A stretch of 64,000 nt of DNA from Candidatus Hydrogenedentota bacterium (GCA_020848835.1 JADLHJ010000033.1:1-64000), one strand, 5' to 3'; numbered from the stretch's first letter, positions 53,893-63,008 are shown. Numbers and translations: made by a program. Notes: generated by a model from the sequence alone, not told the origin.

Positions 53893-55881
53893 TTACCAAT
53901 GAATCCCGCGCATCAACGCGGCAAACACCATCGCCTCCGGGGACACGCCATCTTCCTTTGGTTCCGCGTCATCTTTCTTTTTCGCGGAATCCGGGAACAA
54001 CTTATACGCCGTGTTCAGCACAACATCGGAAACACCCGGCAACAGCGTGGTCATTACCTGCGCGAATACGCCGAGCCGCGTGGCAATTCGTTTCGGACGA
54101 TAGATGATCGCCTGCACCAACATGTCCGCGGCTTCCGCCTCCGTCAATGCCGGTACGTGTTCGTACATGCGCGTCGGGTCGATCATCGGCGTGCGCACGA
54201 GCGGCATGTTGATCGTGGTGAATTTCACGTCTTTATCCAGGAACTCCGCCTGAACGCAGCGCGAAAACGCATCCAGCGCAGCCTTCGACGCGATATATCC
54301 GGAAAACCGCGGCGAATTCGCAAGCACGCCCAGCGTAGACACGTTTATGATGTGTCCTTGTTTGCGCTCGGTCATCTGCGGCAATACACCCATGATCAAT
54401 TTCACTGCCGCGAAATAATTGAGCTGCATTAACCGCTCAAAATCATGGAAGCGATCGTAGGACTGTTTGATCGAACGCCGTATCGACTTCCCTGCATTGT
54501 TGATCAAAATATCCACGCGCCCGTGCTCTTTCATCACATCAGCGAGCACTTCATCGCAATGCTTTAACACGGACAAATCGGCGGGATAAATATGCGCCGT
54601 GCCGCCCGCGGCTTTTATCTCCGCTTGCACTTCCTTCAACATATCTTCGCGCCGCGCAATCAGGCACACAATGCCGCCCGCTGCGCCAACCTTCAGCGCG
54701 GTCGCTTTGCCTATACCGCTGGAGGATCCCGTTATCACAACAACTTTTTCGCGCACCGCACCCGCCAATGTCCGGTCAATATTCGCATCGGGATCCAGAT
54801 TGCGTTCCCAGTAGTCCCATATCACTGGCGCATAGGAGTCCAGCCGTGGACAAGTGATCCCCGATCCTTCCAGCGCGCGCTGCGTATCTCGTGAGTCAAA
54901 ACGCGTCGGATAATTGATATAGGTAAGCGTCTGCTTCGGCACGCCCATGTCGCGCAGGATTGATTCGATCAACCGTTTCACCGGTGGCAACTGCAGGATC
55001 AACTCGCGCATATTCTTCGGAATGATGTCGAGCATGCGCGCGTCGATGCGCATCGCAAACTGCGGCGCGCGGGACGCCTTCGCAAAAATATTCAACGCCT
55101 CACCGGAACGAAACGGCTGTGGATCGGTGAGATGAAAGGTGCGGCCATTTAAGCCGGTCTTGTGCGCAAGATAGTCCGTAGCCGCCGCCACGTAATCCAC
55201 CGGCACGATATTGATGCGCCCGCCTTCAAGCCCTACCAGCGGGACCCACGCAGGCAACGCATTGCGCACGCGCTGCAAAAACTTGAAGAGATAATAAGGG
55301 CCATCGGCCTTCGTCGTCTCGCCCGTTTTGGAATTGCCTACGACAATGCCGGGCCGGTAGATGCGATACGGGATCTTGCACTCGTTGCGCACCACCGCTT
55401 CCGCCAGGCGCTTTGATTTGAAGTAAGGCTGATCGAATTCGTCCGCCTCTTCAAACATGTCTTCCTGCCAATACCCTTGAAACAACCCCGCGACGGCAAC
55501 GCTGCTCATATGGTGAAAGCATTTCGCTTTCAACGCTTCCGCAAGATTGACGGCTTCGCGCGTTCCTTCCATATTGACTTGAAGCTGGTGCTCTTCGTCA
55601 TCGATCATCATGTCGTACTGTGCCGCAAGGTGGAAGAAGTGTTTAATCTTCCCTTCCATCTTTGCCATCACATCTTTACGCACGCCGAGATTGGGCTTCG
55701 TGAGATCGCCGCGCACCGCAACAAGCCGGTCCGCCTTCAGGCCAAGCTGTTTGCGTAGCGCATCTAGTTTGTGCTCGGAATCCAGGCGCACCAGCGCGTA
55801 GATCGTCCCCTTGCGCTTCGCCAACAGGCCCACCAGCTCCCCGCCGATAAAACCCGTCGCGCCCGTAATGAAATAACCCAT
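53893..55881 (-). CDS. Two-domain SDR, fatty acyl-CoA reductase-like (mycobacterial Rv3391/AcrA1 layout)
   Basis: 662 residues. Domain 1 (about 1-370) is an extended SDR/male-sterility type reductase: ITGATGFIGGEL (5-16), HLAAQYD, and YFKSK (Tyr 153, Lys 157). Domain 2 (about 375-640) is a classical SDR: VVVITGSSSGIGKA (380-393), NNAG (461-464), Ser 515 and YIASK (Tyr 529, Lys 533). This order is that of bifunctional fatty acyl-CoA reductases that give fatty alcohols via an aldehyde. The expected role is wax-ester or ether-lipid precursor formation, in the cytoplasm. Both active sites look intact. Monocistronic by spacing. Confidence 0.85.
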   Translation of the reverse strand: MGYFITGATGFIGGELVGLLAKRKGTIYALVRLDSEHKLDALRKQLGLKADRLVAVRGDLTKPNLGVRKDVMAKMEGKIKHFFHLAAQYDMMIDDEEHQLQVNMEGTREAVNLAEALKAKCFHHMSSVAVAGLFQGYWQEDMFEEADEFDQPYFKSKRLAEAVVRNECKIPYRIYRPGIVVGNSKTGETTKADGPYYLFKFLQRVRNALPAWVPLVGLEGGRINIVPVDYVAAATDYLAHKTGLNGRTFHLTDPQPFRSGEALNIFAKASRAPQFAMRIDARMLDIIPKNMRELILQLPPVKRLIESILRDMGVPKQTLTYINYPTRFDSRDTQRALEGSGITCPRLDSYAPVIWDYWERNLDPDANIDRTLAGAVREKVVVITGSSSGIGKATALKVGAAGGIVCLIARREDMLKEVQAEIKAAGGTAHIYPADLSVLKHCDEVLADVMKEHGRVDILINNAGKSIRRSIKQSYDRFHDFERLMQLNYFAAVKLIMGVLPQMTERKQGHIINVSTLGVLANSPRFSGYIASKAALDAFSRCVQAEFLDKDVKFTTINMPLVRTPMIDPTRMYEHVPALTEAEAADMLVQAIIYRPKRIATRLGVFAQVMTTLLPGVSDVVLNTAYKLFPDSAKKKDDAEPKEDGVSPEAMVFAALMRGIHW

Positions 55882-55989
55882 GGAAACCCCTTCCCGATGC
55901 GCCCACGATAAAAAGAAAAGAATACACCCGTTCCGCTGGGCGTAGTCTACTGGGGCATTGCCGGGCAGGGCAAGAATGCTGCGTTCGCG

Positions 55990-56658
55990 CTATTTTCGCT
56001 TCTTTTTGGCGAGTCGCTTCTTTTCCCGCAATTTGCGGTACAGCCGAAAAGATTCACGCAACTCGTGCCGCGCGTTCCATGTGCGCGCTATAAGACCGAC
56101 GTCGCTTATGAGGCTGGCAAGGGCAACTGGATGTCGGAACGATTGCCGCAACAGCAGACGCTTGTTAAATCTCTTCTGGTGCTTTTCGGCAATCCGTTCC
56201 CATTCACCTTGTTCAGGATGCTTGGTGTAATGGATGTGATGGCCAATCTCATGAAACAGCACGCTGGAAAGTGAAAGTATACTAATGTGCCGCTTGTAGT
56301 AACGGGATCCGCTTTTCACGACAAGCTTATCGACGAACAGTTCTATGTGCGGCTCTTCACCATTCCACGCCGGATGGTACAGACCGCGCACATCCGAAAT
56401 CCTGACAGCGCGTTTGCGGCTGTACGTCCTTTCCCTACGACGTCGCCGCGAAAGGGCGGCTGTATTAGTCAACACGATGCGGTTAAGTCCTCTAAGAAAC
56501 TTCGGCGGGACCACGCGCAAAGACGGGCGCAATTCAGGAACAAGTGAAAACGGCGGCATGTAGCTCTTGTACGCTTCAACAAACTTCACTCGGTCGTAGA
56601 CGTCAACGTCGTAATCGCTGTCCCAGAATAGATTCTTTAGAGCTTGAACTATACCCAT
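55990..56658 (-). CDS. Small basic HExxH protein, possible zinc metallopeptidase
   Basis: 222 residues, no signal peptide. The motif LFHEIGHHIHYTKHPEQGEWE (His 136, Glu 137, His 140; Glu 152 or 154 as possible third ligand) is a plausible zinc-protease site. Around it are two strongly basic stretches (SRRRRRERTYSRKR at about 70-83 and a C-terminal KLREKKRLAKKKRK), which could bind nucleic acid or acidic polymers. I cannot assign a family. It starts 39 bases after the zinc-ribbon gene on the same strand and may be co-transcribed with it. Confidence 0.65.
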   Translation of the reverse strand: MGIVQALKNLFWDSDYDVDVYDRVKFVEAYKSYMPPFSLVPELRPSLRVVPPKFLRGLNRIVLTNTAALSRRRRRERTYSRKRAVRISDVRGLYHPAWNGEEPHIELFVDKLVVKSGSRYYKRHISILSLSSVLFHEIGHHIHYTKHPEQGEWERIAEKHQKRFNKRLLLRQSFRHPVALASLISDVGLIARTWNARHELRESFRLYRKLREKKRLAKKKRK

Positions 56659-56697
56659 CGTAATAAGTCGCAGATATCGCGATCAACGCCCGCAGTG

Positions 56698-57336
56698 TTA
56701 CGGTAACGCGTCCGCGATGAAACCGATTATGCCGCTGGCAACTTCGCCCGCGAATTCAAAGCTGTTGCCCGCAGCTTCAGCGATGTAGTAGGTCGTGTTC
56801 CCAACTCCCTGAGCGGTTCTGATCACAACATCCACCGCGGCTTCGCCCCATAGATCGGCAGTGTGAATCGCCATATCTGTCCCGATATCCAAAGTAGCAT
56901 CGACGGCTTCTTTTCGCGCAGTAGATCCTGAAGTCTGGGCGTGCTTGCGGTGTTGCATCACGTTTACAATAAAAAGGATTTCCGGCGCATCGAGCCACAC
57001 ACCGCGCTCCACGTTGCAATAGTCAATCGTGGCGCCCTCGACTTGGCGCAGCTCCATCACCACGCCGGGATACCAAGGCGACATTCGCGGCTTCCCGTGC
57101 GCACGCGCCACGGGTGCCTGGTGAACCACCTCATGCATGCCCGCCTGCTGCGTGTTGCGGTGCTCGTGCGCTTCCAGTGTGGCCCCATCAATCGCCGCGC
57201 CGTGGCCGGCGGGACAGAAATGCAGCGCCGCCTTGCCCATGCGCTTCGCGCGCAATTCGGCATTGCAGTCGGGACAAATGGGCTGGGCCAGACGGACTGG
57301 ATTAACGGAGTTCGAAAGCGTCGCGTTCGTGTTCAA
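56698..57336 (-). CDS. Zinc-ribbon (zf-TFIIB-like) protein
   Basis: 212 residues. CPDCNAELRAKRMGKAALHFCPAGHG (about 21-46) and a second half with VEGATIDYCNVERGVWLDAPEI match the zf-TFIIB pattern in which a CPxC ribbon is followed by a GxWLD(x)xE segment. The C-terminal 60 residues have weakly hydrophobic, Gly/Ala-rich helices (FEFAGEVASGIIGFIADALP). The function is unknown; such proteins often sit near membrane or quality-control genes. It is followed by the HExxH gene on the same strand. Confidence 0.65.
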   Translation of the reverse strand: MNTNATLSNSVNPVRLAQPICPDCNAELRAKRMGKAALHFCPAGHGAAIDGATLEAHEHRNTQQAGMHEVVHQAPVARAHGKPRMSPWYPGVVMELRQVEGATIDYCNVERGVWLDAPEILFIVNVMQHRKHAQTSGSTARKEAVDATLDIGTDMAIHTADLWGEAAVDVVIRTAQGVGNTTYYIAEAAGNSFEFAGEVASGIIGFIADALP

Positions 57337-57380
57337 CGAATCAGCCTCCTGCCCAATCGCTTTGCACTTTGGTTGCGACT

Positions 57381-57409
57381 TGTAGCGCCCGGTCTCAGCG
57401 CCGGGCGGC
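57381..57409 (-). repeat. Third copy of the GCGCCCGGTCTC hairpin repeat
   Basis: TGTAGCGCCCGGTCTCAGCG and the following CCGGGCGG are nearly identical to the minus-strand reading of 33291-33318. It lies in the 111-base gap between the ABC-F and zinc-ribbon genes and is able to fold. Confidence 0.8.
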
Positions 57410-57447
57410 TCTCGGGCCGAAATAGCTTACATTACCCTGGGGCGGCG

Positions 57448-59367
57448 CTATTGTAGCATGGCTTCCAGTTCTGCCCAGCGCGCGTACAGGCGATCCACTT
57501 CCGCGCGCGCGGCCTGTAATTCCCCGGCTACCTTCGCGGCCTGATCGCGTTGCTGGTAGGTGGCTGGATCGTTGGCCAGCGCCTCAAGCCGCTGCACGTC
57601 GGCTTCTGCCGAGTGGATGCTCGCTTCTATCGCCTCCAGCTCTTTTTGCTCTTTATAGGAAAGTCTTCGCTTGGTAGGTGTTTCGGTTTTCTTCGGAATT
57701 TCCCTGGCAACTTTTACGGGCGCGGGTGTGTTCTCAGTGCGCTCAGCCCTCCACGCGAGGTAGTCATTATAATTGCCGGCGACCTGTACTAGACCGCCAT
57801 CACCTTCAAACACGATCAAGTGCGTGCACAGCCGGTTCAGAAAATAACGATCGTGGCTTACCAGAATTGCGCAACCTTCAAACGCAAGCACGGCGTCCTC
57901 CAACACGCGTAGCGTCTGCAAATCGAGATCATTGGTAGGCTCGTCGAGCACCAGCACATTGCCGCCGCGCAATAACTTCTTCGCAATATCAAGCCGGTTT
58001 CGCTCACCACCGGAAAGCCGCTCCATCGGCATGCGCAATGCCGCACGGTCAAACAGAAACCGCTCTAGAAATGCCGGCACATACGTACGCTTTCCTCCAA
58101 TCTCCATCTCCGTTGCGCCATTGGATACGAAGTCGAGAATAGTCTGGGTCGCCGGCACTTCGTCGTGCGCCTGATCGACGTATAAGAACTCCACCGTCTC
58201 GCCGTGAATAATCTCGCCCTTATCCGGCATGTCCTTGCCCATCAGCACACGCACCAGCGAAGTCTTTCCGCAACCATTCGCGCCCATGATGCCCACGCGC
58301 ATGCCCTTCTGCAGCATGAACGAAAAATCGCGAAACAACGCGCGCCCATCGAGAATGCGCGAGACCTTCTTCGCTTCAATCACGGTCTTGCCGAGCCGCT
58401 GCGTCTGCGGAATGTCGAAGGAGAATTCGCGATCGCGTTCGACTGGCCCCTGGGCCTCAATTTCGTAATAGCGGTCAACGCGATACTTCGCCTTAGTGCC
58501 GCGCGCCTTTGGCTGTCTACTGAGCCAATGCAACTCACGTCGAAGCAGCGAACGCCGGTTCGCCTCTGTGCGCGCATCGTGCGCCTCGCGTTCGGCTTTC
58601 AGTTCCAAATATTTCTCGTAGTTGCCGGGATAGGCCGAAAGGTTTCCATGATCGAGCTCGACAATACGGTTCACCACACGATCGAGGAAGTACCGATCGT
58701 GCGTGACCAAAATGCAGCTACCGGAATACGACGCGAGAAAATCTTCAATCCACTGCACGCTCGTCACGTCGAGATGGTTCGTCGGTTCATCGAGCAACAG
58801 CAAATCCGGATGCCGTACCAGCGCCGTCGCAAGGTCTACGCGGCGTCCTTCGCCACCGGAAAGCGTGCCCATCTTGCGATCCGAAGCGGGCAAACTTAGC
58901 GCAACGGTTACGCGTTTGATATCTTCATCCAGATTCCACGCATCCGCGATTTCCACTTCGTGCTGCAGCAGCGCCGCCTGGTGTTCCAATCGCGCATGCT
59001 CCGGCGATTCGTGCGGCGCAGCCGCGAGCCGCTCCATCGTTGCGTTGTACCGCGCCAACAATGCGCGCACGTCCTCCGCCGCGCGCGCGAGCACCTCCCC
59101 AACGGTTTCCTCCGGCGCTGCCGAAGCCTGCTGGCCCAACATCACCACGCGTAATCCGTCCTGCCGCGTGATCTTTCCGTCCGTCGGCGGTTCATTACCT
59201 GCGATGATCGACATGAACGTCGATTTACCGCAACCATTGCGCCCGATGAGGCCGATGCGGTCGCCCTCGTGAACGGTCAACGACACATTGGAAAGAATCG
59301 GCTGCGCGCCGAAGCTCTTCGTAATATTGAGCGCGGTAAGAATAGCGGCTGTGGGTTGTGGGGGCAT
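57448..59367 (-). CDS. ABC-F family ATPase (Uup-like)
   Basis: 639 residues with two ABC domains and no membrane helices. Domain 1: GRNGCGKST (42-50), LSGGE (169-173), LLLDEPTNHLD (190-200). Domain 2: GANGCGKTS, LSGGERNRLDIAKKL, LVLDEPTNDLD. They are joined by the charged linker typical of ABC-F proteins (KYLELKAEREAHDARTEANRRSL). A C-terminal coiled coil of about 80 residues (SYKEQKELEAIEASIHSAEADVQRLEAL) matches Uup length and layout. It acts on ribosomes or branched DNA in the cytoplasm. Antibiotic-resistance ABC-Fs are less likely given the C-terminal coil. Confidence 0.9.
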   Translation of the reverse strand: MPPQPTAAILTALNITKSFGAQPILSNVSLTVHEGDRIGLIGRNGCGKSTFMSIIAGNEPPTDGKITRQDGLRVVMLGQQASAAPEETVGEVLARAAEDVRALLARYNATMERLAAAPHESPEHARLEHQAALLQHEVEIADAWNLDEDIKRVTVALSLPASDRKMGTLSGGEGRRVDLATALVRHPDLLLLDEPTNHLDVTSVQWIEDFLASYSGSCILVTHDRYFLDRVVNRIVELDHGNLSAYPGNYEKYLELKAEREAHDARTEANRRSLLRRELHWLSRQPKARGTKAKYRVDRYYEIEAQGPVERDREFSFDIPQTQRLGKTVIEAKKVSRILDGRALFRDFSFMLQKGMRVGIMGANGCGKTSLVRVLMGKDMPDKGEIIHGETVEFLYVDQAHDEVPATQTILDFVSNGATEMEIGGKRTYVPAFLERFLFDRAALRMPMERLSGGERNRLDIAKKLLRGGNVLVLDEPTNDLDLQTLRVLEDAVLAFEGCAILVSHDRYFLNRLCTHLIVFEGDGGLVQVAGNYNDYLAWRAERTENTPAPVKVAREIPKKTETPTKRRLSYKEQKELEAIEASIHSAEADVQRLEALANDPATYQQRDQAAKVAGELQAARAEVDRLYARWAELEAMLQ

Positions 59368-59617
59368 GATGGTCGTTACACGTGCTGTATTGAGTGAAGG
59401 GCACTATGCTATCGCGTTGTGTTACGCAATAGCCAATTCGACGTCGCCTCTCGATATGATGTAAAAATTCGGCATTATTTTCACAATCGTTTCCCCGCAA
59501 TTGCACGCCAGGTGCTACACTGGTGTGAGGAATTCTTCCATACTGCATTGCCCATGGCGCGGTTAGGGGTGTATGCACGCGGGGCTGTGCAGTGTGCAAC
59601 TCCGGGGGGCAACATCC

Positions 59618-60427
59618 ATGAAACCGCATTCGCTCATCCTCATTGCTTTGTGCATAGTTCTCTCATTAGCGACGCGCGTGCAGGCCGGTACACCCGAGCC
59701 TGGCGCACAAAGAACCATTGAAGGGATTCGGTTCGTCTGGTGTCCCGCGGGAAGTTTTACGATGGGCCGCCACGCGAATGAAGGCGGAAGCATGCCGCGC
59801 GAGGACCCCGCGCACTCGGTTACATTCGAAAGAGGCTTCTGGATTTCCAAGTACGAAGTCACGCAGAAGGAATGGAAAGATGTCATGGGGTTCAATCCTT
59901 CGTTTCATCAAGGCGCGAGCTACCCTGACGCCGACAATCGCCCTGTGGACAACGTTTCCTGGTACGACGCGCAGGATTTCATCGATGAACTCAATACACT
60001 TTATCCGAAGCGGCATTTTCGATTGCCCAGCGAAGCAGAGTGGGAATACGCATGCAGGGCAGGCACGACGACGCGCTTCTATTGGGGTGAGGACAACAAA
60101 ACCAAGAAGATTGATAAGTACGCGTGGTACCAGATGAACAGCGGCGCAGAGACCAATCCCGTAGGCCAGAAGCGCGACAACGCGTGGAAGCTTTTCGACG
60201 TGAGTGGAAACGTGTGGGAGTGGGTACAGGATACGTTGCAAGACGACTACACCGGCGCGCCAACGGACGGTTCGGCGTGGATTGATCACGCCAACTCGAA
60301 TCGCGTCGTGCGCGGCGGCAGTTGGTATAACAACGCGATGGTTTGCCGCGCGGCGTTTCGCGGCGGACAAGATCCAGACGGCCACTTCATCGACTACGGC
60401 TTCCGTATCGTCGTGAAACCAAAGTAA
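59618..60427 (+). CDS. Secreted SUMF1/FGE-like domain protein lacking the catalytic Cys pair
   Basis: About 269 residues with a signal peptide ending in RVQAGT. The FGE-sulfatase fold is clear (IRFVWCPAGSFTMGRH, YEVTQKEWKDVMGFNPS, FRLPSEAEWEYACRAG, FDVSGNVWEWVQD, VVRGGSWYNNAMVCRAAFRGG). The C-terminal segment has only one Cys where active FGEs carry two spaced by five, so copper-dependent formylglycine formation is unlikely. Related domains serve in hercynine/ergothioneine-type sulfoxide synthases, kinase partners or as binding modules; none can be chosen here. The ATG at 59618 has GGGGGG about 8 bases upstream. Divergent from the ABC-F gene. Confidence 0.82.
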   Translation: MKPHSLILIALCIVLSLATRVQAGTPEPGAQRTIEGIRFVWCPAGSFTMGRHANEGGSMPREDPAHSVTFERGFWISKYEVTQKEWKDVMGFNPSFHQGASYPDADNRPVDNVSWYDAQDFIDELNTLYPKRHFRLPSEAEWEYACRAGTTTRFYWGEDNKTKKIDKYAWYQMNSGAETNPVGQKRDNAWKLFDVSGNVWEWVQDTLQDDYTGAPTDGSAWIDHANSNRVVRGGSWYNNAMVCRAAFRGGQDPDGHFIDYGFRIVVKPK

Positions 60428-60444
60428 CGCGCATAAATGTAGCG

Positions 60445-60474
60445 GCGGCGCGTTCCGAAACCGGATCGCGCCGC
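60445..60474. terminator. Hairpin between convergent SUMF1-like and Pal-like genes
   Basis: GCGGCGCG (60445-60452) pairs with CGCGCCGC (60467-60474), with a nested TCCG/CGGA stem in the 14-base loop. There is no strong T-run, so termination is plausible but not certain. Confidence 0.5.
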
Positions 60475-60516
60475 AATCATCACGGTCCCGAAACCGCGCT
60501 ATGTACGAAACGAAAA

Positions 60517-61158
60517 CTAGTTCACGCGAATGATGAAATCATCGCGGCGATTCAAATGACGTTCACTGGTCGGATGCTTCGGTTTGGACTCACCCAGCGA
60601 CACACCCTTGACGCGCTTTCCATCGATACCGTTTTCAACGAGAAACTTTTTGACTGATGCAGCGCGCCGTTTGCCGAGCGCTTTGTTGTATTGTTCCGTG
60701 CCGATGTCGCAGCAGTTGCCTTCAATCGTAATGGTCGCGCTCGGATTCGCCTTCAGATACGCGACCACCTGATGGCATACCTCTTTACTCTCGGGACGAA
60801 GAACCGACTTGTCGAAATCAAAATAGATCGGACCAAACACAGGCGCCGGCGCTGCGGCCGCGGCAGCAGGAATCTCCGCCTTCGCCAGCTTCAAGTAATT
60901 ACCGAAAGAAACACCCTTGTGCACCCAATGCACATTAGCCGGGTCGGCCCACTGCGTTGCCTGGCAGCACGCGTCCCTGCCGCAGCACTTCGCTTGATGA
61001 TGGCTGCAGGACCCATGGCCGCATCCAGCCTTCGCGCTGCTACACGAGCTGCACTTGCCCGCCATTTCCTCTTGCTGGCAACACTGTTTCGCCACTGCCA
61101 ACGGCGTAATTGCCCACGCCACAGCAACAATGACTGCTAGTCGCATCACGGCGGTCAT
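60517..61158 (-). CDS. Pal/OmpA-family protein with Cys-rich N-terminal segment
   Basis: 213 residues. After a signal peptide (to about residue 23, AVAKQ) comes a segment of about 40 residues with ten Cys and three His (CCQQ, CSSC, CGHGSC, CCGRDACC). A C-terminal OmpA-like peptidoglycan-binding domain follows (about 105-213; IYFDFDKSVLRPES, YNKALGKRRAASVKKFL, SLGESKP). The usual GHxDxxG motif reads GNCCDIG, so the His is replaced and two Cys are added; the Asp that contacts diaminopimelate is kept. There is no lipobox, so anchoring differs from true Pal. The Cys/His segment could bind metal ions or form disulfides. AGGAGG lies 8 bases before the ATG and a promoter is at 61208-61237. Confidence 0.85.
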   Translation of the reverse strand: MTAVMRLAVIVAVAWAITPLAVAKQCCQQEEMAGKCSSCSSAKAGCGHGSCSHHQAKCCGRDACCQATQWADPANVHWVHKGVSFGNYLKLAKAEIPAAAAAAPAPVFGPIYFDFDKSVLRPESKEVCHQVVAYLKANPSATITIEGNCCDIGTEQYNKALGKRRAASVKKFLVENGIDGKRVKGVSLGESKPKHPTSERHLNRRDDFIIRVN

Positions 61159-61207
61159 ACGAAAAACCTCCTGAGTAGAAAACCCCGCCTTCCGGCCGGC
61201 TACTCGC

Positions 61208-61237
61208 AGTATACACTATTTTGTCAATAATTGTCTA
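61208..61237 (-). promoter_or_regulatory. Probable promoter of the Cys-rich Pal-like gene
   Basis: Minus strand TAGACA (61237-61232), 18-base spacer, TATACT (61213-61208), about 50 bases before the ATG. A TTGACA inside the spacer is too close to the -10 to be the -35. Confidence 0.55.
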
Positions 61238-61460
61238 CAGCCATTTTTTGTAGCGCACAGCCACACACACAAAGGCCGAACCCACCTCGGATTATTCCGC
61301 GACACCCCCTTCTCGTGACGTGAATTGGCGAGAACCAACGGCTACACTCCCCCTCAGTCCAGAACGACCGTATCTTCTTTTGATCTTGCAGTGGGGGGAC
61401 GAGACCATGAGCGCAGTCAGCACTTGGCGGTCATTCCGGCAGGTTTGAAGGACGCCGCAC

Positions 61461-63008
61461 GTGGCAGACAACCAAACCAAACCGTCTGATGTAGCCAAAG
61501 GTGCGGGGCGCTCCGGGCCGTCTCATGTATTTCTGCTACTGGGCGTATTCGCCGCCCTCGGCGCAATTGCTACCACCACTGCCCTGGGCGTCTACCTTGC
61601 CCAAAGCGACATCGCCTCGATCCGCGGCGAAGAACAGCACTTCGTCACCGGGATCCGCACGATCATGGACGGGCTACCCGTTTATGTGTCTCCGAATAAA
61701 TATCCGCACATGCTCTGGGGCTACACGCCCTTGTTTTATTATCTGACTTCCTGGTGCGTCGCGCCCGCGAAAGCGAGCGCAGACCCGCTGCTGACAATCA
61801 TGCAAAATGGCCGTACACTTGCCCTCGCGCTTTCGCTGAGTCATCTCGCGCTGTTTCTGTGGCTGGTCTGGCGCTACTTCAAGATTGAAGTTCGATTCGC
61901 GATAATCGCCTGCGGAATTATATTTGCTATCCGCGCTCCGTGGGGATTTGTTGTACGCCCCGATCCTCTTTTCTCCTTTTGGTTTATTCTCTCCATCGTT
62001 TTCGTTCTATTTAGTATCGACGAGCGACGCGTCGTCCGACACGCGCCCGTGTACGCCGCACTCGCCGGCATCGCATCTTGCGCGCTGTTTTTCACTAAGC
62101 AGACCGGCGTTCAGATTCCCGTGATCGCGCTGACTTTCTATCTTCTGAAATTGAAGTGGAAGAATATTGTTGCGTATACGGCAGCATTGGCCTTGCCGAT
62201 GGGCGCCGCATTCCTGTCATTCCCATATGTCCTGGGCGAAGACTGGGCTGGCAGTATGTTCCTAACGAATTCCAACGGCGTGAACATCGGCAATGGCTGG
62301 TGGAAATGTTTGTACCCGGTATTATTTCGCGAAGGCGGCATCGTGCTCATCGCCGCGACTATTCCAGCATGGCTGGCATGGCGCAAACGCAATACCGATC
62401 CGCGACTGCAATTCCTCGCGTGGGCGACCATTGGCGCGCTTGGCTTCTCCACCATGACCGCGTTCATGTCCGGATCCGCGGAACATTACTACAACGATTC
62501 AATGACGCTGGTTCTCTTGTGCCTGGCGGTGCATTTGGGAGGATCGACCGAGCGCAGCATAGCGCAATCAAAGTGGATCGCCGTTGTTTGCGGATTGTAC
62601 AGTGCGGTTTTCCTTCCCATCTTCGTTTCCTATTGCGCGCAAACTTATCTGAATGTGTCCGACCGGCTGCAGTCCAGAACGGCGGTCCGCAACGAGTTGC
62701 AGCGCGTTCTTGCGCTTCAGCCGGATGCGTCATTTATTACGGTCGATAACGCGCTTGCAAACTACTTTCCCGATCGCGCCGTGGTTCCTCAATTCTATTA
62801 CACTGGATACTTCGTCAATAATAAGGCCATTGACGTCTCGGCGCTTCAACCTTTACTCGACAATGGCCGCGTGCGTTGGTGCCTTGTCGGTGCGGATCAA
62901 GACCTTGCCCGCCAGCTTGGTTTCCTCGGCCTTTCGGCACACAACTTCAAGAAAGTCCTCACGCTGGACGGCTTCGCCTTTTGGGAATATCAGGAAGCAC
63001 CGCGGTAG
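61461..63008 (+). CDS. Polytopic GT-C-like membrane protein (putative glycosyltransferase)
   Basis: 515 residues with about 10-11 membrane helices. The first extracytoplasmic loop after helix 1 contains SDIASIRGEEQHFVTGIRTIMDGLPVYVSPNKYPHMLWGYTPLFYYL, in the manner of GT39/ArnT-like enzymes with a GxPxYxxP and YTPLFYYL segment. A soluble C-terminal part of about 110 residues (LQPDASFITVDNALANYFPDR...) follows. Likely transfers a sugar from a polyprenyl-phosphate donor on the outer face of the inner membrane; the catalytic acidic residue is not certain. The start is GTG. The 302 bases before it hold the promoter of the Pal-like gene on the other strand but no gene. Confidence 0.7.
   Translation: MADNQTKPSDVAKGAGRSGPSHVFLLLGVFAALGAIATTTALGVYLAQSDIASIRGEEQHFVTGIRTIMDGLPVYVSPNKYPHMLWGYTPLFYYLTSWCVAPAKASADPLLTIMQNGRTLALALSLSHLALFLWLVWRYFKIEVRFAIIACGIIFAIRAPWGFVVRPDPLFSFWFILSIVFVLFSIDERRVVRHAPVYAALAGIASCALFFTKQTGVQIPVIALTFYLLKLKWKNIVAYTAALALPMGAAFLSFPYVLGEDWAGSMFLTNSNGVNIGNGWWKCLYPVLFREGGIVLIAATIPAWLAWRKRNTDPRLQFLAWATIGALGFSTMTAFMSGSAEHYYNDSMTLVLLCLAVHLGGSTERSIAQSKWIAVVCGLYSAVFLPIFVSYCAQTYLNVSDRLQSRTAVRNELQRVLALQPDASFITVDNALANYFPDRAVVPQFYYTGYFVNNKAIDVSALQPLLDNGRVRWCLVGADQDLARQLGFLGLSAHNFKKVLTLDGFAFWEYQEAPR

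Noticed and set aside
61292..61498. Small minus-strand frame of 68 codons before the GT-C-like gene
   Set aside because: No Shine-Dalgarno, no domain, and it overlaps the start of a certain gene on the other strand.
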